Of a stretch of DNA of 64,000 nucleotides, positions 53,301 to 62,897 are shown piece by piece. How positions within the stretch are numbered: position 1 is the first letter of the stretch; every line of letters starts with the position of its first letter. The translations under genes and the position numbers were made by a program. A model generated the notes under the pieces. It searched no databases and was not told where the DNA came from. It saw only the letters and a list, made by a program, of their open reading frames with translations. Source of the DNA: Pycnococcus provasolii (Eukaryota; Chlorophyta; Pseudoscourfieldiophyceae; Pseudoscourfieldiales); contig CP150563.1 of NCBI GenBank assembly GCA_049487715.1, forward strand, positions 434,001 to 498,000, read 5' to 3'.

Positions 53301-56300
53301 CTGGGAGTGTGGGATTTCGTGCAGATGTATCGGAGAATGGCCAAGGCTCTCTTCGGCTTCGTTTTGACTACATTAATGGAGATGACATAAATGGCATTGC
53401 CTTGACGCTGGTGATCACGGAGGACATATCTTTTGACGGAATAATTGGCGCTGTCATGACACCTGAGAGCCTTCTGCATGCGCAGAAGGGAATGTCAGGA
53501 TCGTACAGCAACGGCCTAGGCGACGACGTCAAAGGTGCACTGGTGAAGAAGGGAGCGTTCGTACAGCTAGCGTACGTTGGGAACGAGGAGGATGGCAGGA
53601 CTCTTCGTTTCGTCATTGCTGGCGATTTGAATTTGTACGGCGCGGAGCTGAGGCTTATTTTCGTTGCCGACGACCTCAGTAGTGAGGACCGTCGGCGTGT
53701 TCTTCTCTCGGTGGAAATAACCGCCGAAGCATCATCGATGCCAGAATTTCTTCAAGATGTGATGAGTAATGCCGGTGGTGGCGGACTGAATATGCAATTG
53801 CTCATCGCCAACGCGCCTGGGGAGTACATCATTCCTAGCATCGGCAATGATCAGATCACGGAATCGTCCGTGAGAAGATTGATGCGGAGAGATTCGGATG
53901 ATGGTCAAGCGCCCGCCGAGAAGATCGAGATGGATGGCATCTTTATGATCAAAATCACGCCAGGCGGTGATTCAAACGATCCCTTCGCTGACATGAAGTC
54001 TGGCGACAGTCCATTTGCCAGTGGCAACTTCGCCCCGGGTTTGTATGTCGCTATTGAAAGTTTCAGCCCACTGGAATTTAGCATATACGTTTCCATCGCG
54101 CTAGATCTGAGCTTTCCAAGCGACCAGACGGACGATTGTACAACCATAACGTCGATTAACAATCTCCAGGGCGGCCTCTCGGTGACTACATCGTCGGTCA
54201 GCTTTTTCATCGCTTCTCGGTGGAGGATTCGTATTCCTCAGTGTGACAGCAGTGACCCACCTCAGCCAGAGCCAGGCAAAGAGCCAACGAATCTCGATCT
54301 GACGGGGAAGCTCGAAATAGTCTTACCAAATTTCTTGCTGAAGGGAACAATTTCGCTCGACGCGGGCGATGACGGATGGAACAATCCATTTGACATCACA
54401 ACAAAGCTGACAATTTATCAAGTGAGCCTCTCTCTTGGCTTCAGCTTCGAGCCTCCATTTCTCACCTACCTGCAATTCTATGCCCGTGCTCAACTCGGCG
54501 ACATACGTGGAGACGTTCTCCTTGCCGTCAGCGTTCTTCCACCCGAGGCGGCATTCAATCTTCAGCTTGAGAACATTGGTGTGTCGCACTTAATTTCTGT
54601 TCTCACGAGCGGCGCCACTGACGGGAAATCGGAGGATCCGGGAACCTTTGGACAGAGCCAAGGCTCCACCGATTTCATGTACGCAGGAAGCTACCACGCG
54701 TGGTTCAACTCTGGCAAGACCATCGACGTGGGCAAGGGCGATGATAGGGTGGTGGTCAAACCAGGATTTGGCGTGGTTGCCAAGGATGTGCACCTGTTTT
54801 GGGACACGTTCACTGCGAGGGAAATCAGCTTCATCGTGGAAGCCTCTGGCGACGGAGCGAAAATCGAGATGTTCGCGGTACGATGACTTGGTTTGCTTCG
54901 GCTCGGTGCTAGCATTTTGAATTCGTGGCTTTTGTATCTAACAGGATCTATCCAACTTTGACTCACACAATAATAACGAACATTAGGATATCGATCCCAT
55001 CAACATTCTCGGGATCCTGCAGATCAGAGGGCGGGACAGCCCTAACCCCGTGGTATTGCTTGAGATGAATGCCACGTCGCAACCCGGCGTGCTTGTCTGC
55101 GCAGACGGCGCGGTTGATTTTCTCGGCATGGAATTCGATCTTACCGTCTTCCTCATGATTAGTGCAGGCGGTACTGGCTGTCGCGCCCGCCTCCTGGCGA
55201 AGGGTGTCAACATGACTTCCCCGGAGCCACCGGGGGGCATAGCTGTACCGACCAATCAGGGAATTTATATCGACGCGTCGTTTCAGTGGGGAGCTATCTA
55301 CGCACGTGGCATATTTTCTGCGAACAGCTACAGAATATGGGAGTCGGATGCTTCCCTATCGTTCTTCTTTCAGATTGAGACTACGAACGATCAGGACATC
55401 ATGATGACCTTGCTCAAGCAATGCGTGGATGCACTTCTGGACGCGCTGAAGGAGGGTGTCGACACAATTCTGCAATGGGCGGAGAGAACGATTCAGAACT
55501 TGATTGACAACGTGCGGAAGGCTGAGGAAGGCCTGGAGAGAGCCAGGCGGGAGGCGAATCAGTGGTTCGATAATGCTCGACGACACGTGAACGATATTCA
55601 AAATTCCATGAACGCGGAGGCTGACCATGCTCGATGGAATGCAGATCGATGCCACTGGTACTCGTTCTGGCACTGCGGTGCTGCGGCATATCACTGGGCT
55701 GCGTACGGTGTCCTTTATGCGGCAAAGGAGGTTGCACTTGCTGCTCTGGCCGCTGCGCAGGCTGCGACTAATGCAATCATAGATGCAGCCCAGGGTGTGC
55801 TACAGGTGGCAGAGCATGTGCTGCGACTCGCCAGATCGGCAGTTGAAGTCCTCAGACATGCTCTTGACACAGCGATAGATGGACTCAAGTCGGGTCTGGA
55901 CGGTACGTTAGATGCGCTGCAAAATGTCGTTCGAATTAGCTTATTTGAAGTTTCGGCGACACTTGGAGGTAACAGCCGAAGGATGCTAACCGAGCAAATG
56001 GAGAGCTACAATGCTTCTTCTGGCAACGATGGCTCGATTGATGGCTTTACGCCGTGGCATGAAGCCACGTATGCGCAACAGGCATCCTCGTCAAGAAGCC
56101 TTTTGGGAATTCCTGCAATCTGCGGGGATTGCTATGGTGCAGGTGAACAAGGCGACTGCTGCTTTTCTTGTGACCAAGTGAAAGCAGCATATCAAAGGAA
56201 GGGCTGGAATTTGGACGTGACCAAGATTGACCAGTGCTGCAGTTGCTACGGTGCCTTCGAAGCGGAAGATAAGAATAATGCTTTTCAAATTGTTCATTGG

Positions 56301-57893
56301 GCAGGTGAGCGGAATAAATTGATGCCAAATCATCCAAATTGTTGCGAAAGTTGCGACGACGTGAGACGAGCGTACGCAAATAGAGATTGGCGCTTTAACG
56401 AGAACCTAGTTAGACAGTGCGGTGGGACGCCGCAGCCACCAGGTGTTAATGTCGACAGAAATTCGCCTCGCCCTCGAACTAATCCAACGCAGCCTGCCGG
56501 CCGGCTCAGGTTGACCATCAATCTATTTAATACTGGTGACAAGACACTAGACTTAGAGATCGAGTCCCTTGCGCCTGATAGAATTGCCGTCTCGATCATC
56601 AGCGGACTTTCCGAGGCTGTTATGGGATTTCTGATGGGTGGTGTCGACAGCGATACGAAGGATAGGCTGAATCTCGAACAGAATAGGCGTTTGAAAAGGA
56701 GGAGAAGACAAGCGGAGACGGTGAATTGCACGAACCCAGAGGAATTCAATGCATGTTATCCCGAGTGCTGCGATGACAGCAATGAGTACTTCACGGCACA
56801 GGATTCTCGCGACGCGAAAAAGCGAATCTTAGAAGGGAACGGCATTCATAACAAGCTCTCTTCCGCAGAGTTGTCGCAGGAGGACGTTGACCGACACTCT
56901 GTCGATGTTCTGCTAAGCGGTCGAGCTGTGTTCCACGAGCAGGCTGGAAGTGTACCTCCGTACAGCGCCAAAGAGCGCGAGAAGCCTCGACCAAAGGCGA
57001 AAGTTCACGTCTCTTTCAAACCAGGAAGCAAACATGATGCCGAGAGCAGCGCTTTGGGGCACAAGCTACAGAGAGTCGTGCAGGAGGAAATTGACCGCTC
57101 TATGGTTGGGCACGACAGCTCGCAACTTAAGCCTGAGGTTACGCTTTCTTGCGAGGACGAGTGCGATGGAAAGGCGTCGAACGGGCTATGGCGCCTTGAA
57201 GCTGGTCCTCTTTACTTCAGCGACGTTCCCGCTGCTATGGACGCGCTAGTCTCGAGACATGCTCAGACGAAGATACAGCACGATCTTATGGGATATGGGT
57301 CTCGCACACCGTACGTCGTCGAGATTGCTGGAGGGAGTGCTGAAAATCTGTTCCAAGAGTTGGAGCGTGGCGGCACGCTGACATCGAATTTAGAGGTTAC
57401 ACATCTGGCCGCCTCGTCGCATTACGAAAAGCAAGTCTGCAGCATGAATGAAACTTACGAGCTTGGCGGCGCCGATTCAACACCATCATCGTCATCATCG
57501 TCGTCACGGCTCGATGATGGCGCTATAGCTGGGATTGTGATTGCTTGCATCGTCGTCGTCGTCGTCGTCGTGGCAGTTTCTGCCGCCGCCGTGCTTCAGC
57601 GGAACAGAAGAAGAAGGAGTAGGAGTGAGCCTCAAGTCACGCGCAGTACGCCAGAGTCCACGTCGTTTCACTTTGGCGAGAGGTCGGAGGATGTGAAAGA
57701 GATTCCCATTCCCTCGGCGTTGTTGCGAAGGACGACGAGTAAGGCGGGAGACCAGGTGAAGGATGCGAGCGGTGCACAAGGCACGATCTTGGAGGATGCC
57801 GAAGTAGGTTCATCTGTCCGTGTGTACTTTCCCGCGCGTGTGGATGTGTTGGATCCTGATGCAGTGGACCCTGTGTTGGTGGAGGAAACATAA
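44390..57893 (+). CDS. Giant surface protein, about 4,393 residues, four exons; C-terminal membrane anchor and tandem Erv46-like Cys motifs
   Basis: Exons 44390-46785, 46913-48224, 48311-54877 and 54987-57893; introns of 127, 86 and 109 bases with donors GTACGT, GTACGT and GTACGA. The second and third introns are well supported; the first is the best phase-compatible choice. Order: hydrophobic anchor or signal (~residues 105-128, ending VAHGQQ), a long extracellular-type region of Ser/Thr/Asp-rich, beta-strand-like sequence with scattered Cys, a dibasic ARRRMLQ site (~2081), two hydrophobic segments (~2098 and ~2132) followed by a new secreted-type start at AQSSSD, about 1,270 residues of similar beta-rich sequence, an Ala-rich amphipathic helix region (~3590-3720), two Cys modules resembling Erv46/ERGIC3 (~3804-3905), a dibasic KRRRRQ site, and a final transmembrane helix (~4270-4295) with a ~90-residue basic/acidic tail. 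Alternative start 44627 places the hydrophobic segment nearer the N-terminus. Function unknown. Confidence 0.78.
46786..46912 (+). other. Predicted intron 1 of the giant gene
   Basis: The upstream frame ends in a stop at 46910 while the downstream frame opens at 46734. GTACGT at 46786 paired with the AG at 46911-46912 is phase-compatible (phase 2), giving EG-TLRLIGAVGQ. A one-base sequencing indel is the alternative. Confidence 0.5.
48225..48310 (+). other. Predicted intron 2 of the giant gene
   Basis: GTACGT donor, ACAAACAG acceptor, phase 0, joining YYRHE to MKVHTVLNPL. Confidence 0.85.
54878..54986 (+). other. Predicted intron 3 of the giant gene
   Basis: GTACGA donor, CATTAG acceptor, phase 0, joining KIEMFA to DIDPINILGIL. 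Confidence 0.8.
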
Positions 57894-58279
57894 GATAACG
57901 GCGCTTGCTTAAGCGTCAGATAGATGAAGCAGTGCTATGATTAATTAATGACGGGTTAGAATTCTACTACTATTTAAAAAACAAAACCACTCATATAATA
58001 TAGTCATATTGTATGTAGCAGTTGCCAGTGAAGGTCTTACCTTAGACTGTAGTCCTCCTCCACCGACTACAGTATCGTAACTACTGTACAGTAAATTGCT
58101 TGTACTGTACTACTGTACGGTTAAGTTAGTCACGGAATCAAACGTTAAAGTTTAGTACTACGATAGTGTACGCGCAGGGGGTGGGAAATTTTACATTAGG
58201 GGTTGGGGCTGGCTGACCCGTTGACCTCTCCCGTTGGCCTAGCCTTTCGCGGCGTCACTTGCGGCGTGCGTGCCTGGCG
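57894..58279. other. Intergenic region with clustered palindromic 8-mers
   Basis: No gene seen. Holds three TACTGTAC copies at 58082-58118 and CTACGATAG at 58158, all between the giant gene and LZIC. Confidence 0.55.
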
Positions 58280-58798
58280 ATGGCGGACGCGGCGCTGAAG
58301 AAGAACGTCGAGGCGCAGCTCGACCGGCTGGTGGCGCAGCTGTCCGACCTCGAAGAGGCGCTGCGCGACGGTGACCTCACCGACGAGGAGTACGCCGAGG
58401 AGCGCGCGTCCACGCTCGAGCAGCTGACCGAGTTCCAGGCGTCGCTGCGGCGCATGCAAGGGGACAACGCGTCGAGTCTCACGCTAGTGGACCCGCTGTC
58501 GGCCATGCGGCTGGCGATCCAGGCGGCAATAAGACAAGCGTTTAAGGCACCTGACGTCATCGCATCCTTTGCGAAACGGGACTCCGAGGCGCTGCGAGGG
58601 AAGCTTGAGACGCTGACGGCGGTGGCACTCCCTGGCAAGGGCAGCACGCAGCACACGCGCGAGTGTGCTGAGGTGCTGACAGCGCTTCGCCAGCTCGGAG
58701 GCGAACTTAGCGACGCTGAACGCGCGTTCCTCGACACGGCTGACGCGTCGGACATTAGCTCGCTGTTCGACCAGGCATCGAACGACGTGCAAAATTGA
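58280..58798 (+). CDS. LZIC: LZIC-like protein (leucine zipper + ICAT domain)
   Basis: 172 residues; human LZIC has 190. The N-terminal leucine-zipper-like helix (VEAQLDRLVAQLSDLEE), the TLEQLTEFQASL segment, LVDPLSAMRLAIQAAIRQAF, DVIASFAKR and the ICAT-type end (EVLTALRQLGGELSDAERAFL) follow the animal protein block by block. In animals ICAT-domain proteins bind beta-catenin, but LZIC itself does not clearly do so and a role in DNA-damage checkpoint has been proposed; function in algae is unknown. The frame is open for seven codons upstream with no ATG. Confidence 0.92.
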   Translation: MADAALKKNVEAQLDRLVAQLSDLEEALRDGDLTDEEYAEERASTLEQLTEFQASLRRMQGDNASSLTLVDPLSAMRLAIQAAIRQAFKAPDVIASFAKRDSEALRGKLETLTAVALPGKGSTQHTRECAEVLTALRQLGGELSDAERAFLDTADASDISSLFDQASNDVQN

Positions 58799-58864
58799 CA
58801 GGTTTCACCGGATTCGTATATACTCACTTTTACAACATTCATCTTCTTACACTAAACTTACAAT

Positions 58865-59455
58865 TTAGTTTTTTGTCGCCTGAAGCGCGGCGAGCCTCTC
58901 CCTATTCCTCTTCGCGATTCGGCGAAGCGCAACAGCCTGCTCGCGCTCGGAAAGCTCGTTCCAGTTTGCGATTCTGCTGAGCGTCCCATCTGTTCCGACG
59001 ATCACCGGTCCTAGCTGTAGTGACAATGTCAGGAAATGAAAGGTTGTGTGTGTGCGTTGCAAGGTCCAGTCAAACGAAACAAAAACAAGGCACAAACAAA
59101 CAAGGCCGGCACTTGGAGTTTTCTTGTGCGAGAGACTTACGTGGTCAAGTTTCAAGATGCCGCCGTCCTCGACATCAAGCGTTGGCAAGAGCCCCCCTTC
59201 ACGGCCCTCCGACGGCCGCTGGACATCATCAACAACATCACCACGTGATTCCAAGAGGCCGGGGGGCGCCGGGAGCAAAAGATGTCCTTCTGAGCGCTCT
59301 GAGTGCTCTGAGTGCTCCAACTCCAATGCTAAGGCTGCAGCAGAAGACGTTGCACCTGCACCTGCAGATGAAGACGCTGCTGCAGCTTCTTCGAAAGATA
59401 ACTTCTCACGCGAGCGCGAGCTCAAGCAAGCTGCGACTTCGGACTCGTCAGGCAT
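58865..59455 (-). CDS. Small conserved protein, two exons (59455-59141, 59014-58865)
   Basis: 154 residues after removal of a 126-base phase-0 intron (GTAAGT donor, CTACAG acceptor), which carries no in-frame stop and so looks like coding sequence. Splicing joins GGILKLDH to LGPVIVGTDGTLSRIANWNE. The C-terminal block (GTDGTLSRIANW, then EREQAVALRRIAKRNRERL) resembles small uncharacterised proteins of fungi and plants that I remember; function unknown. The N-terminal 90 residues are Ser/Glu/Ala-rich. The intron-retained form would insert a hydrophobic, Cys-containing 42-residue segment. Convergent with LZIC; stops 66 bases apart. Confidence 0.7.
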   Translation of the reverse strand: MPDESEVAACLSSRSREKLSFEEAAAASSSAGAGATSSAAALALELEHSEHSERSEGHLLLPAPPGLLESRGDVVDDVQRPSEGREGGLLPTLDVEDGGILKLDHVSLSHKKTPSAGLVCLCLVFVSFDWTLQRTHTTFHFLTLSLQLGPVIVGTDGTLSRIANWNELSEREQAVALRRIAKRNRERLAALQATKN

Positions 59456-59637
59456 ACTTAGAGTAGCCAAGGCGTGGCAGAAAGCAAGCGTTCGTTCGTT
59501 CGAGGGCAGAGCAGAGCGAGGAAAACAACGAGTGGGTTAAAATACCAAAGAAAGCGGGCGTGACAGACCTTCCTAGACTACCAAAGTAGACTAAAGGTAA
59601 GAAAGCGGCGGCGGCGACGGACGGACGGGGAGGGGGA

Positions 59638-59705
59638 ACCCGAACCCGAACCCGAACCCGAACCTGAACGCGGAGGAGGAGGAGAGGAGAGGAGAGGAGA
59701 GGAGG
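59638..59705. repeat. (CCCGAA)n and (GGAGA)n repeats
   Basis: Five CCCGAA units (reverse complement TTCGGG, a variant of the telomere-type unit) at 59638-59668, ~180 bases upstream of the small spliced gene on its 5' side, followed by a GGAGA purine repeat. Confidence 0.7.
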
Positions 59706-59751
59706 CGAGATCCGATACACTGTAGTACTATGTAAGATATAAAGAGCTTCT

Positions 59752-62007
59752 TTACGAACGCGCGGACATCGGACGTCTCGGCGCCGTCGTCGTCGGACGG
59801 CCCTGACGCGTGCTCGCTGACGAATTCGTCGTCAACGTCGTGCGACGCGACGACGTCGAAGGGGCACGGCGACGCTTCGGCGCTGAGGATGCGGCAGCGG
59901 CGGCGGGAGCGGCGGCGGGGGCGGGAGCTGATGCACTCGCACTCGCACTCGCCTCCGGCGCGGCTCGCTGCACGCGAATTGGCACGCTCGGGCCGTCACG
60001 CATGTGCAGGTAAACAGTCTCCATTTGGCGACGCGCGCTCCCAGCACGCGACGGAGGAATGCGCGCTGAGCCCATCACATTAGCAAACGGCGCGGCTGTG
60101 CGAGGCCGACGCTGCGTCGACACGATGCCACGGTGGCGCATCTGCTGACTGCTTGGAGCGCTTGGAGGACGCGCGTTGCTTGCACGTGCAGCCTGACGCA
60201 CCGCAAGAGGCTCTGCGGGAGGCTCGGTGAAGAGCTCGCCGGTATTTCGAGCATGCTGGCCACTGGGTGCAGACAGCGGCCGGCCGTGGCCCTCGCGAAC
60301 ATCCTCGCCTGAAGTCTCGCGGCTTTCTCGGTTGCCTCCAATAAGCATCAGCTCGTCTTCGATTTCATCCTCATCCTCGTCGTCGTCATCGTAATTCGCG
60401 GAGTCAATCGAGGATGTCCTGTCAGCCCTTGCGGGTGCGGTGACGGGGCGAGCAGTCACGACGGCAGTGGCGGTGGCGGTGGAGGTAGAGGTGGCGGTGG
60501 TCGACTCGCCAAGTCGAGCGCACAGGCGAGCTAGAAGGCTGTTGGCGTGCGAGCGCCACGCGTGCAGGCTTTCAAGCTCGCGAAGAATTGCGTCGCGATC
60601 GACAGCACTCGCCAGCTGCGCTGCCGCGCGTTCCGCCGCCGCTGCAGCTGCGGCGGCACGCGCGCGCGCTGAGGAAACAATCCCGTTTGAGGGGTGCTCA
60701 TCCGCCTCCATCTCACCGTCGCGCGTCGCCCCGTCTGCATTGCCCATTGCGCTGTCTCCTCGAGCTGGCAGCTCGGGCAGTTCCGGTCGCTGCTGCAGCT
60801 CATCACGCGCCGCCTCCTCCTCCTCCTCCTCCACGCCTAGCGTAGGACTCCATCGCACGTGCCCTCTCGCACCTGGCTCCGGCGCGCTAGGGCGTGGCGG
60901 ACGCGAGCCGTCAAGCTGCCCTCCGCCGGCCGCCGCGTGCATAGAATGAAGCTCGTTCGTGAGCGCCTCCACGCGCGCCTCAGAAGCCTCCAGCGCCTCC
61001 TCCAGCGCCTGGCAGCGCGCTTCCGCCTCCCTCACAGCGCGTCTCGCGACCGCGTGGTCCGGCTGTGCCCTGCGCGTTCGCCGCGCCAGCTCCTCGCGCA
61101 GCACCTCATTCTCCGTGGCGACAGCCGCGGCGCTAGCGACGGCATCGACAACACGCCCTAGCGCGCCGGCACCCGGCACGGTGTCGATATTCTCCACGCG
61201 CGAGGCGGCAGCAGACGCTGCGCCTGCGGCGGCCCTGCTGGCACAGTCGATTGCCGCCCTGGCATCGCCGCGCGCCTCCTCGACGTCTGCTTGGCTCGCC
61301 CTGAGCTGTTGCTCGAGCTCCTCGCATCTCGCACGCAGCGCCTGCGTTTCGTCCTCGACGTCCTGGGCCAGCGCTTGCTCCCGCGCCACCTCCCTCGCTC
61401 GGCTCTCGACACGCTCACGTGCTCGGCTCAGGCTCGCTCTCTCTTCGTCGAGAGCTCGCCTCGCCTCCGAGCTCGCCTCCAGCGCTGCGGCCGCCTCGCC
61501 CCGCTCCGCCTCGAGTGCCCTTGCTGCGGTAATCGCCTGTACAAGTTTTTCGCGCAGCTGGTGCAGCTGCGCCTCCGACTGCGCGCTCGCTTGTTGGTGC
61601 GTTTCCTCCTGTTTTTTCATCTCCTCTCTCACGGCGTCCACCTCCGCGCGTACGCCCGAGGCTGCGGCGACAACCCGTTCGAGTTCGTCGATGCGTTTGG
61701 ATTTCGCCTCGTCGAGTTGCATCATTTGCGTGAGTCTGACTTGCGCGGTAGCGATTAAGTCGCGGTAGTGCTGCGCCTTCTGCTCCGCAGCCTTAAGCTG
61801 TGAGTCCAAAGAAGCAGACGCAGACGCAGAAGCAGACGCAGACGCAGGAGCAGAAGGCGACGCCAACCCCAACCCTGATATGTTGCTCTGCTGATGAGGC
61901 TCAAGACCTGAAGAAGAAGGAGGAGGAGAGGAGGAGGAGTCCATGACTGGGCCAGCAGGATGGACGTCAATAAGGGTCGCGGCCACCCCGGACCCGGAGG
62001 AGGCCAT
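59752..62007 (-). CDS. Ala-rich coiled-coil protein with RPxSA motifs
   Basis: 751 residues. A Ser/Ala/Pro N-terminus with (Ser-Ala)n is followed by a long coiled coil (~80-400; heptads such as SQLKAAEQKAQHYRDLIATA, KSKRIDELERVV). The C-terminal third is disordered and basic, with repeated R-P-x-[ST]-A motifs (RPSAP, RPLSAP, RPPSAP, RPRTAA, RPMSA). Such motifs are common in ciliary and basal-body proteins; I therefore suspect a cytoskeletal or centrosomal role. A glutamate/serine region and two acidic stretches separate coil and tail. No domain I can name. An upstream GTG-only extension of 30 codons was rejected. Confidence 0.7.
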   Translation of the reverse strand: MASSGSGVAATLIDVHPAGPVMDSSSSPPPSSSGLEPHQQSNISGLGLASPSAPASASASASASASLDSQLKAAEQKAQHYRDLIATAQVRLTQMMQLDEAKSKRIDELERVVAAASGVRAEVDAVREEMKKQEETHQQASAQSEAQLHQLREKLVQAITAARALEAERGEAAAALEASSEARRALDEERASLSRARERVESRAREVAREQALAQDVEDETQALRARCEELEQQLRASQADVEEARGDARAAIDCASRAAAGAASAAASRVENIDTVPGAGALGRVVDAVASAAAVATENEVLREELARRTRRAQPDHAVARRAVREAEARCQALEEALEASEARVEALTNELHSMHAAAGGGQLDGSRPPRPSAPEPGARGHVRWSPTLGVEEEEEEAARDELQQRPELPELPARGDSAMGNADGATRDGEMEADEHPSNGIVSSARARAAAAAAAAERAAAQLASAVDRDAILRELESLHAWRSHANSLLARLCARLGESTTATSTSTATATAVVTARPVTAPARADRTSSIDSANYDDDDEDEDEIEDELMLIGGNRESRETSGEDVREGHGRPLSAPSGQHARNTGELFTEPPAEPLAVRQAARASNARPPSAPSSQQMRHRGIVSTQRRPRTAAPFANVMGSARIPPSRAGSARRQMETVYLHMRDGPSVPIRVQRAAPEASASASASAPAPAAAPAAAAASSAPKRRRAPSTSSRRTTLTTNSSASTRQGRPTTTAPRRPMSARS

Positions 62008-62897
62008 GAACAGCAAATGAGTTGGATATGGGAATACGGGAGGAGGCCTCGAGCTTAGTCTAAGCTTGTCCTTGGGGCCCACCCACCCACCGCCCACTGA
62101 GGGTTAAATTATCCTTGCACCCGCTAGTGGGGGCTTGGTCGGGCGGGAACTTTGGTGAAGCCAAGCCCTTGGGGGGGGGGGGCAAAGAGTGAAATTAGAT
62201 CTAACTTTGGTCGGGGGAACTGGTCGGAGAGTGAATTCTCCCTCTGGACCTTTGGGCCTCGTGGGCGTAGGGCTTGGCTTCAACCCTGGCCCGCGTCTCG
62301 ACCAAGCTTTCCAATATCCGTAGCGGGTGCAAGGAGAACCGAGGGGCCCTTCCTACATCCTACCCGAGGCCCGAGGGATCAGCGGAGACTTCAGGCGAGG
62401 TTTTCAGGCGCGGAGGATTCCCCACTCCTCATTCATTCTTCCTGGTTCATGGTGAAAGGGAGCCTCTTCTGGTTCTACTGTATCGTAGACTCTCTTGATC
62501 TAAAATTGTGTACCCGGTACTCGTTTGGTTTGCACTGGTTGAATTCCACCGGCTGTTTCTTGCAGGTCTAATAAAGCAGTTGGGATGCTCGTCAAGGCGA
62601 GTTGGACCCTCTCCAACCACGGGTCCACGGACTCGTCAAGGCGGGCTCCTCTACCTGGCTCCTCTTGGACTTTCGTCAGTACTACGGGTAGGCGAAAGGC
62701 GCACCCCCGGGCTGCCGGGGGGGGGCTCGGCCTAACCCTATCGTAGCCCTAACCCTAAGCTAGTTTGAAAACCCTATCGTGACGCCCCGCACCCCCCTCC
62801 CTCTTCAGGAGAGCCTCGGCACCTGCTCGGGACCCGCCATACCGTATCATTTCAAGAAGTCAACGCCCCCCTCTAACGCCTTCGTGAACTCGGAACT
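62008..62897. other. Divergent intergenic region with telomere-type and poly-G repeats
   Basis: 5' flank shared by two coiled-coil genes. Contains a G-run at 62169-62182, the phrase ACTCGTCAAGG(C)G in two copies at 62587 and 62631, CTATCGTAG at 62738, and CCCTAA units at 62731-62759. No gene seen. Confidence 0.5.
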
